This document shows, piece by piece, positions 8,886-17,228 of a DNA stretch of 64,000 bases (the stretch's first letter is position 1; each line of letters begins with the position of its first letter). A program made the translations under genes and the position numbers. The stretch is from VXPQ01 sp965116435 (GTDB lineage Bacteria > Bacteroidota > Rhodothermia > Rhodothermales > VXPQ01): NCBI GenBank assembly GCA_965116435.1, contig OZ220686.1, positions 2,108,001 through 2,172,000 of the forward strand, written 5' to 3'. The notes beneath the pieces were generated by a model. It ran no database searches, was not told the origin of the DNA, and worked only from the letters and a program-made list of their open reading frames with translations.

Positions 8886-10055
8886 TCACCGCGCGCCCAG
8901 CAGGAGGTCGGTAAGCAATTGATCGATTTTTTCGTAGGCAAGGCCCCGCGAAGCCAGTTGGCGCCGATCAAAGGAATGCGCCCGCAACGCTTCCGCCGCC
9001 TCGCGGGAATAGCCCCCCGCATACGACGGAAATTCGGCAGAGGGTTGCTGCGCTTCGGCAAGCAACGCCTGGATCGTTTCGTCTTCGGCGAACGCTTGCG
9101 CCTTTTCCTTCAGGATCAGATAACTTCGCATGCATCCGCGCGCAAAGTCCTTGACGCCCTCGGCGTCTTCGGTGCGATACGCATGGGCGTCGAAATGGCG
9201 CGGCCCGTCGTAGCCCACCTCCTCCAGCAGTTTCACGAGAAAAAACGCGGGCTTGATGTTGTGCGCGGCGAACCGGAAATCCTGATCGTAGCGGCCCGGA
9301 TTCTGATCGTTCAGGTCGATATGGAACAGTTTGCCCGCGTCCCATGCCTGCGCCACGGCATGCGTGAAGTTCAGGCCCGCCATGTGCTCATGGGCCACCT
9401 CCGGGTTCACGCCCACCATCTCCGGATAATCCAGCGTACCGATAAATCCGAGCATGGAGCCTACCGTAGGGAAATATATGTCGCCGCGCGGTTCGTTCGG
9501 TTTTGGCTCCAGCGCAAAACGCAGGTCGTATCCCTGTTCCACCACATATTCGCACAGAAAATTCAGTGCTTCCCGCATCCAGGCCAACGCATCCAGCGGA
9601 TTCTTCGTGGCGTCGGATTCGGTTCCTTCGCGGCCTCCCCAGAACACATAGGTGGAGGCCCCGCACTCCACGCCGAGGTCCATGGCCCGCATGGTTTTGT
9701 GGATGGCGTACGCCCGAACCGCCGGGTCGTTGGCGGTAAAGGCTCCGTCCCGAAACGCCGGGTCCGAGAACAGGTTGGTGGTCGCCATCGGGACGTGCAG
9801 GCCCCGGTCGGCGAGCGCTTCCTTGAAGGAGCGTACGATGTGGTCCCGTTCCCGGGCCGTCGCATCGATGGGCACGAGGTCGTTGTCGTGAAAATTGACC
9901 CCGTAGGCGCCTGCGTCCGCCAGCATGTGGACGATTTCGACGGGCGAGAACGGGGGGCGGACCGGCTCCCCGAACGGGTCCCGGCCCACGTTTCCGACGG
10001 TCCAGAGACCAAACGTAAACTTGTCTTCGGGTTTCGGGCGGTACGAATCGGACAT
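8886..10055 (-). CDS. xylA: xylose isomerase
   Basis: A 389-residue class I xylose isomerase, the length typical of the shorter (Actinoplanes/Thermus-type) enzymes. It interconverts D-xylose and D-xylulose (also glucose and fructose) using two divalent metals in a TIM barrel. Visible landmarks are the catalytic HDND (H56, D59), VFWGGREGTE, the metal ligands in LEPKPNEPRGD, and HIDLNDQ. ATG 10055 gives MSDSYRPKPEDKFTFGLWTVGN, the usual N-terminus. It is divergent from the SGLT-type symporter gene at 10347, so the 291-base spacer probably holds both promoters. No xylulokinase gene is adjacent. Confidence 0.95.
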   Translation of the reverse strand: MSDSYRPKPEDKFTFGLWTVGNVGRDPFGEPVRPPFSPVEIVHMLADAGAYGVNFHDNDLVPIDATARERDHIVRSFKEALADRGLHVPMATTNLFSDPAFRDGAFTANDPAVRAYAIHKTMRAMDLGVECGASTYVFWGGREGTESDATKNPLDALAWMREALNFLCEYVVEQGYDLRFALEPKPNEPRGDIYFPTVGSMLGFIGTLDYPEMVGVNPEVAHEHMAGLNFTHAVAQAWDAGKLFHIDLNDQNPGRYDQDFRFAAHNIKPAFFLVKLLEEVGYDGPRHFDAHAYRTEDAEGVKDFARGCMRSYLILKEKAQAFAEDETIQALLAEAQQPSAEFPSYAGGYSREAAEALRAHSFDRRQLASRGLAYEKIDQLLTDLLLGAR

Positions 10056-10175
10056 GACTAATGCAACGAAGAAGGTGGTTTGACGGAACGACGATGCAAG
10101 AACCCGTAAGGTACGAAAGGGAGGTGTTGGAAACGCCGGTTAAATTCCTAAGGTTCGAGATTTTGGATCCTTGAG

Positions 10176-10210
10176 GATGCGCTGATCGAAGTAGATTTGA
10201 TCAGTGCATC
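10176..10210. repeat. imperfect palindromic repeat, copy 2
   Basis: Arms GATGCGCTGATC (10176-10187) and GATCAGTGCATC (10199-10210) match with one mismatch around GAAGTAGATTT. Almost the same sequence occurs at 2597-2625. It sits in the 291-base divergent spacer between xylA and the symporter gene; apart from this repeat I see nothing there I can name. Confidence 0.7.
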
Positions 10211-10346
10211 TAAAATATTTAGCCGGTAATTTTTATCGGTAGCGCGGCGCTTGTCCCCGACATACGGAACAAGGCGGGCGCATAATTCCTTAAAGGCCAC
10301 GGAAAATTCACCCGATCTTATCCGAAACGACCCGGAATCCCTCGAC

Positions 10347-12101
10347 ATGAGCACGCTCGCAACGCTGGACTGGATCATCATCGCCGCCTATTTCCTGGTG
10401 ATATTAGGGCTGGCCTGGTGGGTGATCCGGCAAAAAACGGACACCACGACGGATTATTTTCTTGCAGGCCGCCACCTCGGGTGGTTCGTCGTAGGGGCGT
10501 CCATTTTCGCCTCGAATATCGGCTCGGAGCACCTCGTGGGACTGGCCGGTTCCGGGGCCACCGACGGCGTGGCGCTGGCGCACTACGAACTGCACGCCTG
10601 GTGCCTGCTCGTGCTGGGGTGGGTGATGGCTCCCTTCTACATGCGGTCGAAAGTGTTCACGATGCCGGAATTCCTCGAACGGCGTTTTTCTCCCGCCTCA
10701 CGGACGATCCTGTCCGTAATTTCCCTCGTAGCCTACGTGCTGACCAAGATCGCCGTGGGCATTTTTGCCGGGGGCGTGGTGTTCAGCGTGTTGTTGCCGG
10801 AGGTGAATTTCCTGGGGATGAACAGTTTCTGGCTGGGCTCCATTCTGGTGATCCTTTTCACGGGCGCCTACAGCGTGTTGGGCGGGTTGCGCGCCGTGGC
10901 GTACACCGAGGCGCTGCAAACCGTTATTCTGGTGCTGGGTTCTTTTCTGGTGCTCTTCTTCGGGTTGCAGGCCATCGGAGGGTGGGGCGAACTGCACGCC
11001 ATTGTCGGGTCCGAAATGTTCAATTTGTGGAAGCCGCTGGTGCCCGAAGGCTTCAGCGCCACCTGGGCGCCGATTCGGACAGGAACCGAAATGGCGTGGT
11101 ATTTCAATAATCAATACCCGTGGCTGGGGATGCTTTTCTGCGCGCCGATCATCGGCCTCTGGTACTGGACTACCGATCAATACATCGTACAGCGCGTGCT
11201 GGGCGCCCCCAACGAAACCGAGGCGCGGCGGGGGACCATCGCGGCGGCGATCCTGAAGCTGCTCCCGGTCTTCATCTTCATCATTCCCGGGATCATCGCC
11301 TTTGCGCTGGCGAAAACCGGCGAGGTCCAGTCCATTCGCGACGCTATGTTCAACGCCGAGGGCGAACTGGTGACGGAAAACGCACAGGCCGCCCTGCCCT
11401 TGCTTGTGGCGCACATTTTGCCCGTGGGCATTCGGGGGATCGTGGTGGCCGGCCTGCTGGCGGCGCTGATGAGTTCTCTCGCAGGCGTATTCAATGCGTC
11501 GTCCACGCTCTTCACCATGGATTTCTACAGCCGACTGCGGCCCGGCGCGTCGGAGCGCAGTCTGGTATGGATGGGGCGCCTTGCTACGGGCGTCATGGTG
11601 GTGATTGGCCTGGCGTGGATTCCGGTCATCCAGGGAGGACGCGGCCTGTACGACTACCTGCAGGGTGTGCAAGCCTATCTGGGGCCGCCTATCTTTGTGG
11701 TCTTCTTCCTGGGCGTCTTTTACAAGCGTCTGAACAAGGAGGGGTGTCTCGCCGCCCTGCTCGTCGGGTTTGCGCTCGGTTTGTTCCGGCTGGCGGTGGA
11801 TACGCCCGTCGCCCTGATGGACGATTTTTCGTACGCCGAAGGCTCGTTCCTGTGGATCGTCAACAACATTTTCTTTCAATACTACAGCCTGTTGATCTTC
11901 CTGATTTGCACGATGACCATGGTGGGCGTCAGCTACCTGACGCAGCCCCCGTCGTACGAACAGATCAGCGGCCTCACCTTCGGTACGCTTACGGACGAAC
12001 ACCGGTCCACGTCGCGGTCCAGCTGGGACTGGAAAGACGTGACGTTCACGGCGCTCGTGCTTGTGCTGATTCTGGCGGCCTACCTGTACTTTACCGGTTG
12101 A
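10347..12101 (+). CDS. sodium/solute symporter, SGLT-type (SSS family)
   Basis: A 584-residue integral membrane protein with many hydrophobic helices and SSS-family landmarks: DYFLAGRHLGWFVVGASIFASNIGSEHLVGLAGSG in the first helices, GGLRAVAYTEALQ, and LLAALMSSLAGVFNASSTLFTMD (residues about 380-400) near the second sodium site. This pattern matches the vSGLT/SGLT sugar branch. ATG 10347 gives a short N-terminus before helix 1; an upstream in-frame start would add 32 non-homologous residues. Divergent from xylA, so xylose or glucose uptake is the obvious suggestion (inference from context). Confidence 0.9.
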   Translation: MSTLATLDWIIIAAYFLVILGLAWWVIRQKTDTTTDYFLAGRHLGWFVVGASIFASNIGSEHLVGLAGSGATDGVALAHYELHAWCLLVLGWVMAPFYMRSKVFTMPEFLERRFSPASRTILSVISLVAYVLTKIAVGIFAGGVVFSVLLPEVNFLGMNSFWLGSILVILFTGAYSVLGGLRAVAYTEALQTVILVLGSFLVLFFGLQAIGGWGELHAIVGSEMFNLWKPLVPEGFSATWAPIRTGTEMAWYFNNQYPWLGMLFCAPIIGLWYWTTDQYIVQRVLGAPNETEARRGTIAAAILKLLPVFIFIIPGIIAFALAKTGEVQSIRDAMFNAEGELVTENAQAALPLLVAHILPVGIRGIVVAGLLAALMSSLAGVFNASSTLFTMDFYSRLRPGASERSLVWMGRLATGVMVVIGLAWIPVIQGGRGLYDYLQGVQAYLGPPIFVVFFLGVFYKRLNKEGCLAALLVGFALGLFRLAVDTPVALMDDFSYAEGSFLWIVNNIFFQYYSLLIFLICTMTMVGVSYLTQPPSYEQISGLTFGTLTDEHRSTSRSSWDWKDVTFTALVLVLILAAYLYFTG

Positions 12102-12243
12102 CGGGAGGCGGCCAGGACCAGGAATCCGGTTTGCGCAACCTTCCCGGGCAGGGCGTCCTGTCGGTTGCGAGAAGGTGCGTTGACGGGAAGGCCGACAATA
12201 CGCCTGACAACAGGCTTGGCCGCGCTACGGGCGACCGAAGCGG

Positions 12244-13173
12244 CTATTTCCATCCGATTTCCGCCAGTACGGGCAGGTGATCGGACGGAAAGCGCCCCCC
12301 GGCGAGCGTGTCCGGCAGGATGCGGTGGGCGTATACGTCCACATTCTCGCCCACGAAGACGTAATCTATGCGCGCGCCGGGCGCAATGGCCTCGAAACCG
12401 TTCCAGGTGGACATCGGGCCTTCGTGGGGTTGCTCCGAAGCGTACAGGGCGTCGGAAAACGCTCCTGCAAGCACGGCGTACGGGGCGCTGCCCTCCCGTG
12501 CATTGAAATCTCCCGTGAGCGCGACGGGCAAGGCGCTGGTCTTTGTGTCCGCCTGTTCTCCCGGGCGCGCAACCGCCAGCGCTCCGAGGCGCTCCACGAT
12601 TAACTCCGCGCTGCGGGTTCGGGCCTCGGCGCCCCGGTGGTCGAAATGCGCGTTGGCCGCCAGCAACGCCTCGCCCGTCCGCCGGTCGCGCAATACCGCC
12701 CAGGTCGCAATGCGCTCCAGCGCCGCATCCCAGGACCGGCTTCCGGGAATATCCGGCGTTTCGGAAAGCCAGAACGTGCCCTGGCGCAACGTGTCCAGAC
12801 GGTCTCGCCGGTAAAAAATTGGGGCGAATTCTCCCTGTTCTGCGCCATCCTCCCGGCCTACGCCCAGCCAGGCATAATCGGGAAGCAGGGCTTGCAAATC
12901 GTCGATCTGTCCCTTTAAGGCCTCTTGCAACCCCGCCACATCCACGTTCCGGTCCCGGATCATGTTTGCTACGGCTTCCTTGCGATGGGGCCAGGCGTCC
13001 GGCCCGTCTCCCGGGTTGTCGTACCGTATGTTGAACGACATTACGCGCAGCGTATCGCTGGCGGCGACGCCTGGGACTGCGGGCGCGACGGCGTTCTCCG
13101 CGCTGCACGCCACCAGCGCAAGGCCTGGCAGGCTCAGCAAACTTGTCAGCAGGGAAAGCAAGGCAAAGGGCAT
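12244..13173 (-). CDS. secreted endonuclease/exonuclease/phosphatase-family lipoprotein
   Basis: A 309-residue member of the EEP superfamily. Motifs are RVMSFNIRYDNPGD, GLQEAL (metal-binding E), LTGDFNAREGS, RIDYVFVG and a final SDHLPVLAEI, which together form the catalytic pocket. Start 13173 gives MPFALLSLLTSLLSLPGLALVAC, a hydrophobic leader ending in a likely lipobox, so the product is probably a periplasmic or outer-membrane lipoprotein. A longer frame upstream reads as unstructured proline/arginine sequence and is not used. Close relatives hydrolyse phosphodiesters in nucleic acids, lipids or sugars; the substrate is not visible. It is convergent with the symporter gene. Confidence 0.85.
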   Translation of the reverse strand: MPFALLSLLTSLLSLPGLALVACSAENAVAPAVPGVAASDTLRVMSFNIRYDNPGDGPDAWPHRKEAVANMIRDRNVDVAGLQEALKGQIDDLQALLPDYAWLGVGREDGAEQGEFAPIFYRRDRLDTLRQGTFWLSETPDIPGSRSWDAALERIATWAVLRDRRTGEALLAANAHFDHRGAEARTRSAELIVERLGALAVARPGEQADTKTSALPVALTGDFNAREGSAPYAVLAGAFSDALYASEQPHEGPMSTWNGFEAIAPGARIDYVFVGENVDVYAHRILPDTLAGGRFPSDHLPVLAEIGWK

Positions 13174-13409
13174 GGCGTTGCGTACCGGGCGAGGTGGGTG
13201 ATCGGGTTGGGGATTGGGTTGGGAAAATACGACGGCCAAGAGCTTACGGGCCGCCTGCAATGTACCGAATCCGGGGGGATGGTGCAGGTGTTTTGGGGCA
13301 TTCGTCCTGTACGGGCGCACGAATCGGCGGGGCAGTGGAACCAGGCGGGCAGGGAGAATGAATAAGACAGGGTGACTGCGCATTTCCCAACAGCAAGGAA
13401 CGTACCGCC

Positions 13410-14630
13410 ATGCCGGATTTTACGGAGGAGCAACTGCTGAAAATCATTGAGGCGGGCGAAGGAGACTGCGTCGAGTTCAAGGAATCGTTGCTTGGCGAGG
13501 CCCCGGCCCGAATCAGGCAAGCCATCTGCGCTTTCGCCAACGACTTGCCCGGGCACGAAAAACCAGGCCTTGTCCTCGTGGGCGTACGAGACGACGGAGC
13601 CATAGGCGGCCTGTCGGTCACAGACCGGTTGCTTCAGCAACTGGCCAATATGAAAACGGACGGCAATATTGTGCCTCCCCCCTCGCTGACGGTGCAAAAA
13701 CATGTCCTGCAAGGCAAAGAAATTGCGGTGGTCGCCGTACAGCCGTCCAACTCGCCGCCCGTTCGCTACAAAGGGATTATCTATATCCGAACCGGCTCAC
13801 GGCGAGGCATAGCGACAGCGCAGGACGAACGGATTCTCAACGAAAAACGACGGTACAAAGACATTCCTTTTGATATTTATCCGGTTTCTCACGCCACCTT
13901 GAAGGATCTCAATCTGCTCCAGTTTGAACAGGAATACTTGCCACAAGCTTTCGACCACAAAATTCTGGAAGCCAATGAACGCAGTCTCGAAGAGCGGTTG
14001 GCGGCGGCCAAGATGGTTGTCTCCGCGGACGACCCCGTGCCCACCGTGCTGGGGATACTTGTACTGGGCAAACGGACACTGGACTACCTGCCGGGTGCGT
14101 ATATTCAATTCCTGAGATTGGCTGGTACTGACGCAACAGACTCCATATCCGATGAAGAAAAAATCAGCGGCAACATTTCGGACGTACTGCGCCGGCTCGA
14201 CGAGAAACTGCACGGACACAACCGGACAGCGGTTGACTTTACATCTGGATCAGTCGAGAAGCGAAACAATACGTATCCTGTTCCGGCGATTCAGCAGATC
14301 GCTCGTAATGCGGTCATGCATCGATCATACGAGGGAAACCATGCTCCTGCGCGAATTTACTGGTACGACGACCGGATAGAAATCCTGAGTCCCGGCGGGG
14401 TATTCGGCTCTGTGACAGTAGATAACTTTGGCCAATCCGGCGTAACGTCGTACCGTAATCCCAATCTTGCCGAGGCGATGAGAAACCTGGGGTTTGTGCA
14501 ACAGTATGGCATAGGCATTCCATTGGCGAATCGGCTATTGCAACAAGCGGGTCACCCCAGAATGGAATTCGATGTCGATATGCACAACGTGCGAGTCACC
14601 ATACTGTCATGCGAGGACAATCGGGCATGA
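13410..14630 (+). CDS. AlbA_2 (Schlafen-like) and GHKL-like ATP-binding protein
   Basis: A 406-residue protein with an N-terminal AlbA_2/Schlafen-type domain (about 10-140). CVEFKESL, AICAFAND, LVLVGVRDDGAIGGL and TGSRRGIAT are its usual landmarks. The C-terminal divergent AAA/GHKL-like module (HATPase_c_4) shows RNAVMHRSYEG, IEILSPGG and NPNLAEAMRNLGFVQQYGIGI. Proteins with this layout are annotated variously as RecG-like regulators or ATP-binding proteins and are common in defence islands. The last base pairs overlap the next gene as ATGA, implying translational coupling with a ParA-like ATPase. Function not established. Confidence 0.82.
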   Translation: MPDFTEEQLLKIIEAGEGDCVEFKESLLGEAPARIRQAICAFANDLPGHEKPGLVLVGVRDDGAIGGLSVTDRLLQQLANMKTDGNIVPPPSLTVQKHVLQGKEIAVVAVQPSNSPPVRYKGIIYIRTGSRRGIATAQDERILNEKRRYKDIPFDIYPVSHATLKDLNLLQFEQEYLPQAFDHKILEANERSLEERLAAAKMVVSADDPVPTVLGILVLGKRTLDYLPGAYIQFLRLAGTDATDSISDEEKISGNISDVLRRLDEKLHGHNRTAVDFTSGSVEKRNNTYPVPAIQQIARNAVMHRSYEGNHAPARIYWYDDRIEILSPGGVFGSVTVDNFGQSGVTSYRNPNLAEAMRNLGFVQQYGIGIPLANRLLQQAGHPRMEFDVDMHNVRVTILSCEDNRA

Positions 14631-15655
14631 GCGTTCCCGTTTTGACCTTCTTCAACAACAAGGGCGGCGTCGGCAAAACCTCGCTGGTCTACCATCTCGC
14701 GTGGATGTTGTCCGACATGGGGTATCGGGTGCTGGCTTGCGATCTTGATCCGCAGGCGAATCTCACGGCGGCGTTTCTGGACGAGGATTATCTGGAAACG
14801 TTGTGGGATGACGATAATGGCGCATCCGCCAAAACTATCCTGCAGTGCACTCGCCCTTTAACAAGAGTTGGTGACATTCAGATGCCAAAGCTCGTAGACA
14901 TTCCAGAGCGAAGCCTGTTCACCGGTAATCTGGCGCTGATACCCGGCGATCTGGCGCTGGCCGGATTCGAAGACATCCTCTCGGCGGAATGGCCTAACGC
15001 ATTGGGATCAAGCGATTTGTATCGCCCCTTCCGCATATTGACCGCATTCTCGACGGTAATGCAATCTGGAGCGCAGCAAATGGACGCAGACGTAATTCTG
15101 GCCGATGTCGGACCCAATCTGGGCGCCATCAATCGTTCTGCGCTGATCGCTACCGATTACATCGTTGTTCCGCTGGGGGCCGATTTGTTTTCGCTTCAGG
15201 GGTTACGTAATCTTGGTCCTACTTTGAATCAGTGGCGGCAGGATTGGAAACGTCGGAAAGACAATTGGGAGTCCCCGGATTTTCCGCTGCCTGATGGGGA
15301 AATGAAACCCATAGGCTATGTGGTGCAGCAACACAGCGTTCGTTTGAACCGTCCCGTGCGAGCATACGACAAATGGGTCAATCGCATGCCGGAAGAATAC
15401 GCTCGAAATCTACTCGGCGACCAAAAAGGACCGCATCCTATGACACCGACAGAAGATAAAAAAAATGCCCTCGCTACCGTTAAACATTATCGGAGTTTGG
15501 TCCCGATGGCGCAGCAGGCTCGCAAGCCGATCTTTCGCCTGACTGCAGCCGACGGAGCCATCGGCAGCCACGCAGCGGCAGCTATCGATGCCCGACAGGA
15601 TTTCAGGGCCCTGGCGCAAAAGATTATGCAGCGTATCGGGGTGAATGGGCCATGA
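14627..15655 (+). CDS. ParA/MinD-like ATPase (non-partition type)
   Basis: A 342-residue P-loop ATPase with the deviant Walker A FFNNKGGVGKTS, ACDLDPQANLTAAFL and a Walker B in VILADVGPNLGAINRSALI. The long C-terminal part (IGYVVQQHSVRLNRPVRAYDKW, KHYRSLVPMAQQARKPIF, TAADGAIGSH) belongs to a chromosomal ParA-like family that has no ParB partner. ATG 14627 overlaps the upstream stop (ATGA), and an ATG at 14609 would lie inside that gene. There is no ParB gene or visible parS, so plasmid-style partition is unlikely. The pair with the AlbA_2/GHKL protein looks like a two-gene accessory module. Confidence 0.85.
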   Translation: MSVPVLTFFNNKGGVGKTSLVYHLAWMLSDMGYRVLACDLDPQANLTAAFLDEDYLETLWDDDNGASAKTILQCTRPLTRVGDIQMPKLVDIPERSLFTGNLALIPGDLALAGFEDILSAEWPNALGSSDLYRPFRILTAFSTVMQSGAQQMDADVILADVGPNLGAINRSALIATDYIVVPLGADLFSLQGLRNLGPTLNQWRQDWKRRKDNWESPDFPLPDGEMKPIGYVVQQHSVRLNRPVRAYDKWVNRMPEEYARNLLGDQKGPHPMTPTEDKKNALATVKHYRSLVPMAQQARKPIFRLTAADGAIGSHAAAAIDARQDFRALAQKIMQRIGVNGP

Positions 15656-16007
15656 GCGGGGCGAGGATCCGGAAAATGATACAATGAACAATGCGCGCTG
15701 TGTTTTTGAAGCGCGCTCTCATCATTTCCCATCCTACTCCATACGATCAAGCAAGGCTGCCGAATCGCTCAGATCTGCACCAGGCATGAGTCCGCTTCCG
15801 CCAAACAACGGAACATTCGTTCCGGCGACATCCGCGCTCCGCATATGATTCAACAATTTTGTTGTCAACAATTTCGTTGAATGATTTTTTCAATCCTTTT
15901 GCCCTGCATTGGTCGAACAGCGTGCCCGCCAGCACTATGCAGGTTATTTCCTGCACGGCGAAGCCGCTTTCCTCATCGAACGCAACGCCGCCGCCTACCT
16001 GCCACAC
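15656..16007. other. intergenic stretch with gene-like fragments
   Basis: No complete gene is seen. Two short frames have codon use like real genes. On the minus strand, 15734-15844 encodes a 36-residue piece with PLFGGSGLMPGADLSDSAAL. On the plus strand, about 15903-16013 reads VEQRARQHYAGYFLHGEAAF and similar. Both look like ends of lost genes next to the DinB/RHH operon; I cannot assign a family. An inverted A/T-rich segment CAACAATTTTGTTG lies at about 15852-15865. Confidence 0.35.
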
Positions 16008-16499
16008 TCATGTATGGTAAAACCCAATCAGGTCCTGGTTATCTGGCGGCGGGGCGCCCAGTTGGCGCAACATTGTGGTGACCTGCCCGCGGTGATAGGA
16101 GGCATGGTTGACCACATGCTGCACAGACTGCCAGAAAACGGACTCCGTAGGCGTACCGTCCAGCTGAGCATAGCGGAACAGGTGGTCGAGACGGTCCGAA
16201 CCGACTTGCTCGACGAACCGCCGCACCTCGCGTTCCTCCTGCACCCAGCGCGCGCGAACATCCTCCACGGTTTCGAAATCCTTCGGGTCGAAAGGCGGCG
16301 GCAATGGTTTTCTCTCCCAGCGCAAACGCCATACCCATTCGGCGAACACGTTGTGGAGCAACGTATCCCGAATAGAAGGAAAACTGTTTCCCATATCCCG
16401 ACGGAACTGGTCGGGCGCGATCTCCTGAACCGCATCCAGCAACCGATCGCGGGCCCAATAGTGATAGTCGAGCAGGGTGAGCAGGTTTTTCTGGGTCAT
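16008..16499 (-). CDS. DinB-family protein
   Basis: A 163-residue four-helix protein of the DinB/YfiT fold. The three metal-binding histidines of the family are present as H49 (TLLHNVFAEWVWR), H132 and H136 (HVVNHASYHRGQ). Such proteins bind a divalent metal and include thiol-dependent transferases; the substrate here is unknown. The start codon overlaps the stop of an upstream ribbon-helix-helix gene by four bases (ATGA), so the two are translationally coupled. Confidence 0.88.
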   Translation of the reverse strand: MTQKNLLTLLDYHYWARDRLLDAVQEIAPDQFRRDMGNSFPSIRDTLLHNVFAEWVWRLRWERKPLPPPFDPKDFETVEDVRARWVQEEREVRRFVEQVGSDRLDHLFRYAQLDGTPTESVFWQSVQHVVNHASYHRGQVTTMLRQLGAPPPDNQDLIGFYHT

Positions 16500-16708
16500 A
16501 TCAGCATAACCTCTGCCTTCGTTTTGGTCTGCTCGTCCTCAATGAAGAGCTTATCGCCGTTCTCAAGGCGCGCCTCGATTACCTGGTACATGCGCAAGGC
16601 TTGACGCAGTAGCGCCGTCTTGCTCATGTCTTTCCGCTTGCTCAATTCGTCGAGAACCCGCATCTCATTCTCCCTGAGATTGAGTGTCATTGTCTTTTTT
16701 GCATTCAT
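16496..16708 (-). CDS. ribbon-helix-helix (CopG/Arc-type) DNA-binding protein
   Basis: A 70-residue protein. The N-terminal strand KKTMTLNLRENEMRVLDELS and the helix-turn-helix pair DMSKTALLRQALRMYQVIEARL match RHH/CopG regulators. The C-terminal tail is acidic and could contact a partner. It overlaps the DinB-family gene by 4 bp and so probably forms an autoregulated operon with it. Proteins of this kind are usually antitoxins or autorepressors; which applies is not shown by the sequence. Confidence 0.75.
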   Translation of the reverse strand: MNAKKTMTLNLRENEMRVLDELSKRKDMSKTALLRQALRMYQVIEARLENGDKLFIEDEQTKTKAEVMLI

Positions 16709-16873
16709 GTGCTCTCTTGGGCTGATGGCTATTGGTTTTGCCCCTCCGCCGAACTACCCCTGACCCTGAATATAAGAATTTAGTACAAATAAAGCCAATA
16801 AATAAATTTTTTATGGCCATTTTTTAGCCTTCACATCTTTTCTCATCATTTCTGTCCACTCGAGGCGCCCGCC

Positions 16874-17058
16874 TCACCGCACCCCCTCGAACCCGGCAAA
16901 ATCCCGGTCCAGGGCAATCCATTCGCAACGGACTCGATCGCCAGCGCGGCGAACCAGGTGTCCGAAATCAGATTGCCTCGCGCGTCCGCATCCCGACAAA
17001 GCCGCCTGAAAATCTCCCAATGACGCAGACTCGGGACAATCGGAAGGGAGTATAGCAA
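16874..17058 (-). pseudogene. VapC-type PIN-domain toxin remnant
   Basis: The last third of a VapC-like PIN protein is preserved. One frame reads HWEIFRRLCRDADARGNLISDTWFAALAIES, including the D of the active site. A shift of frame near 16930 continues as CEWIALDRDFAGFEGVR before the stop at 16874. Intact VapC proteins end with the same pattern (ALAIEHG..W.T.DRDF..F.GLR). The N-terminal two thirds is absent, and the 520-base spacer 16709-17228 holds nothing else I can name. This is a dead toxin gene between the RHH gene and catalase. Confidence 0.72.
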
Positions 17059-17228
17059 ACCCCGGGAACAAGCCCCCGCCCCGTCAAGTTAGGCCCGCCT
17101 TTGCAGCCCCCCGCCCGTCGTCGCAACCGCGAGACCCCTCGTCCCGCGACGCAGATAACGCTCCCGGCGGGCAATCCTCCCGATTCCGAATAAACCAGCC
17201 TCGCGCACAGAAGAACCCATTCCAGCCC

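Noticed and set aside
10698..12002. Long minus-strand frame opposite the symporter gene
   Set aside because: It has no hydrophobic core or motifs and is an antisense mirror of the SSS symporter.
14627..15655. Plasmid or chromosomal partition ATPase
   Set aside because: No ParB gene or parS-like repeats lie nearby, and the C-terminal half belongs to a non-partition ParA-like family.
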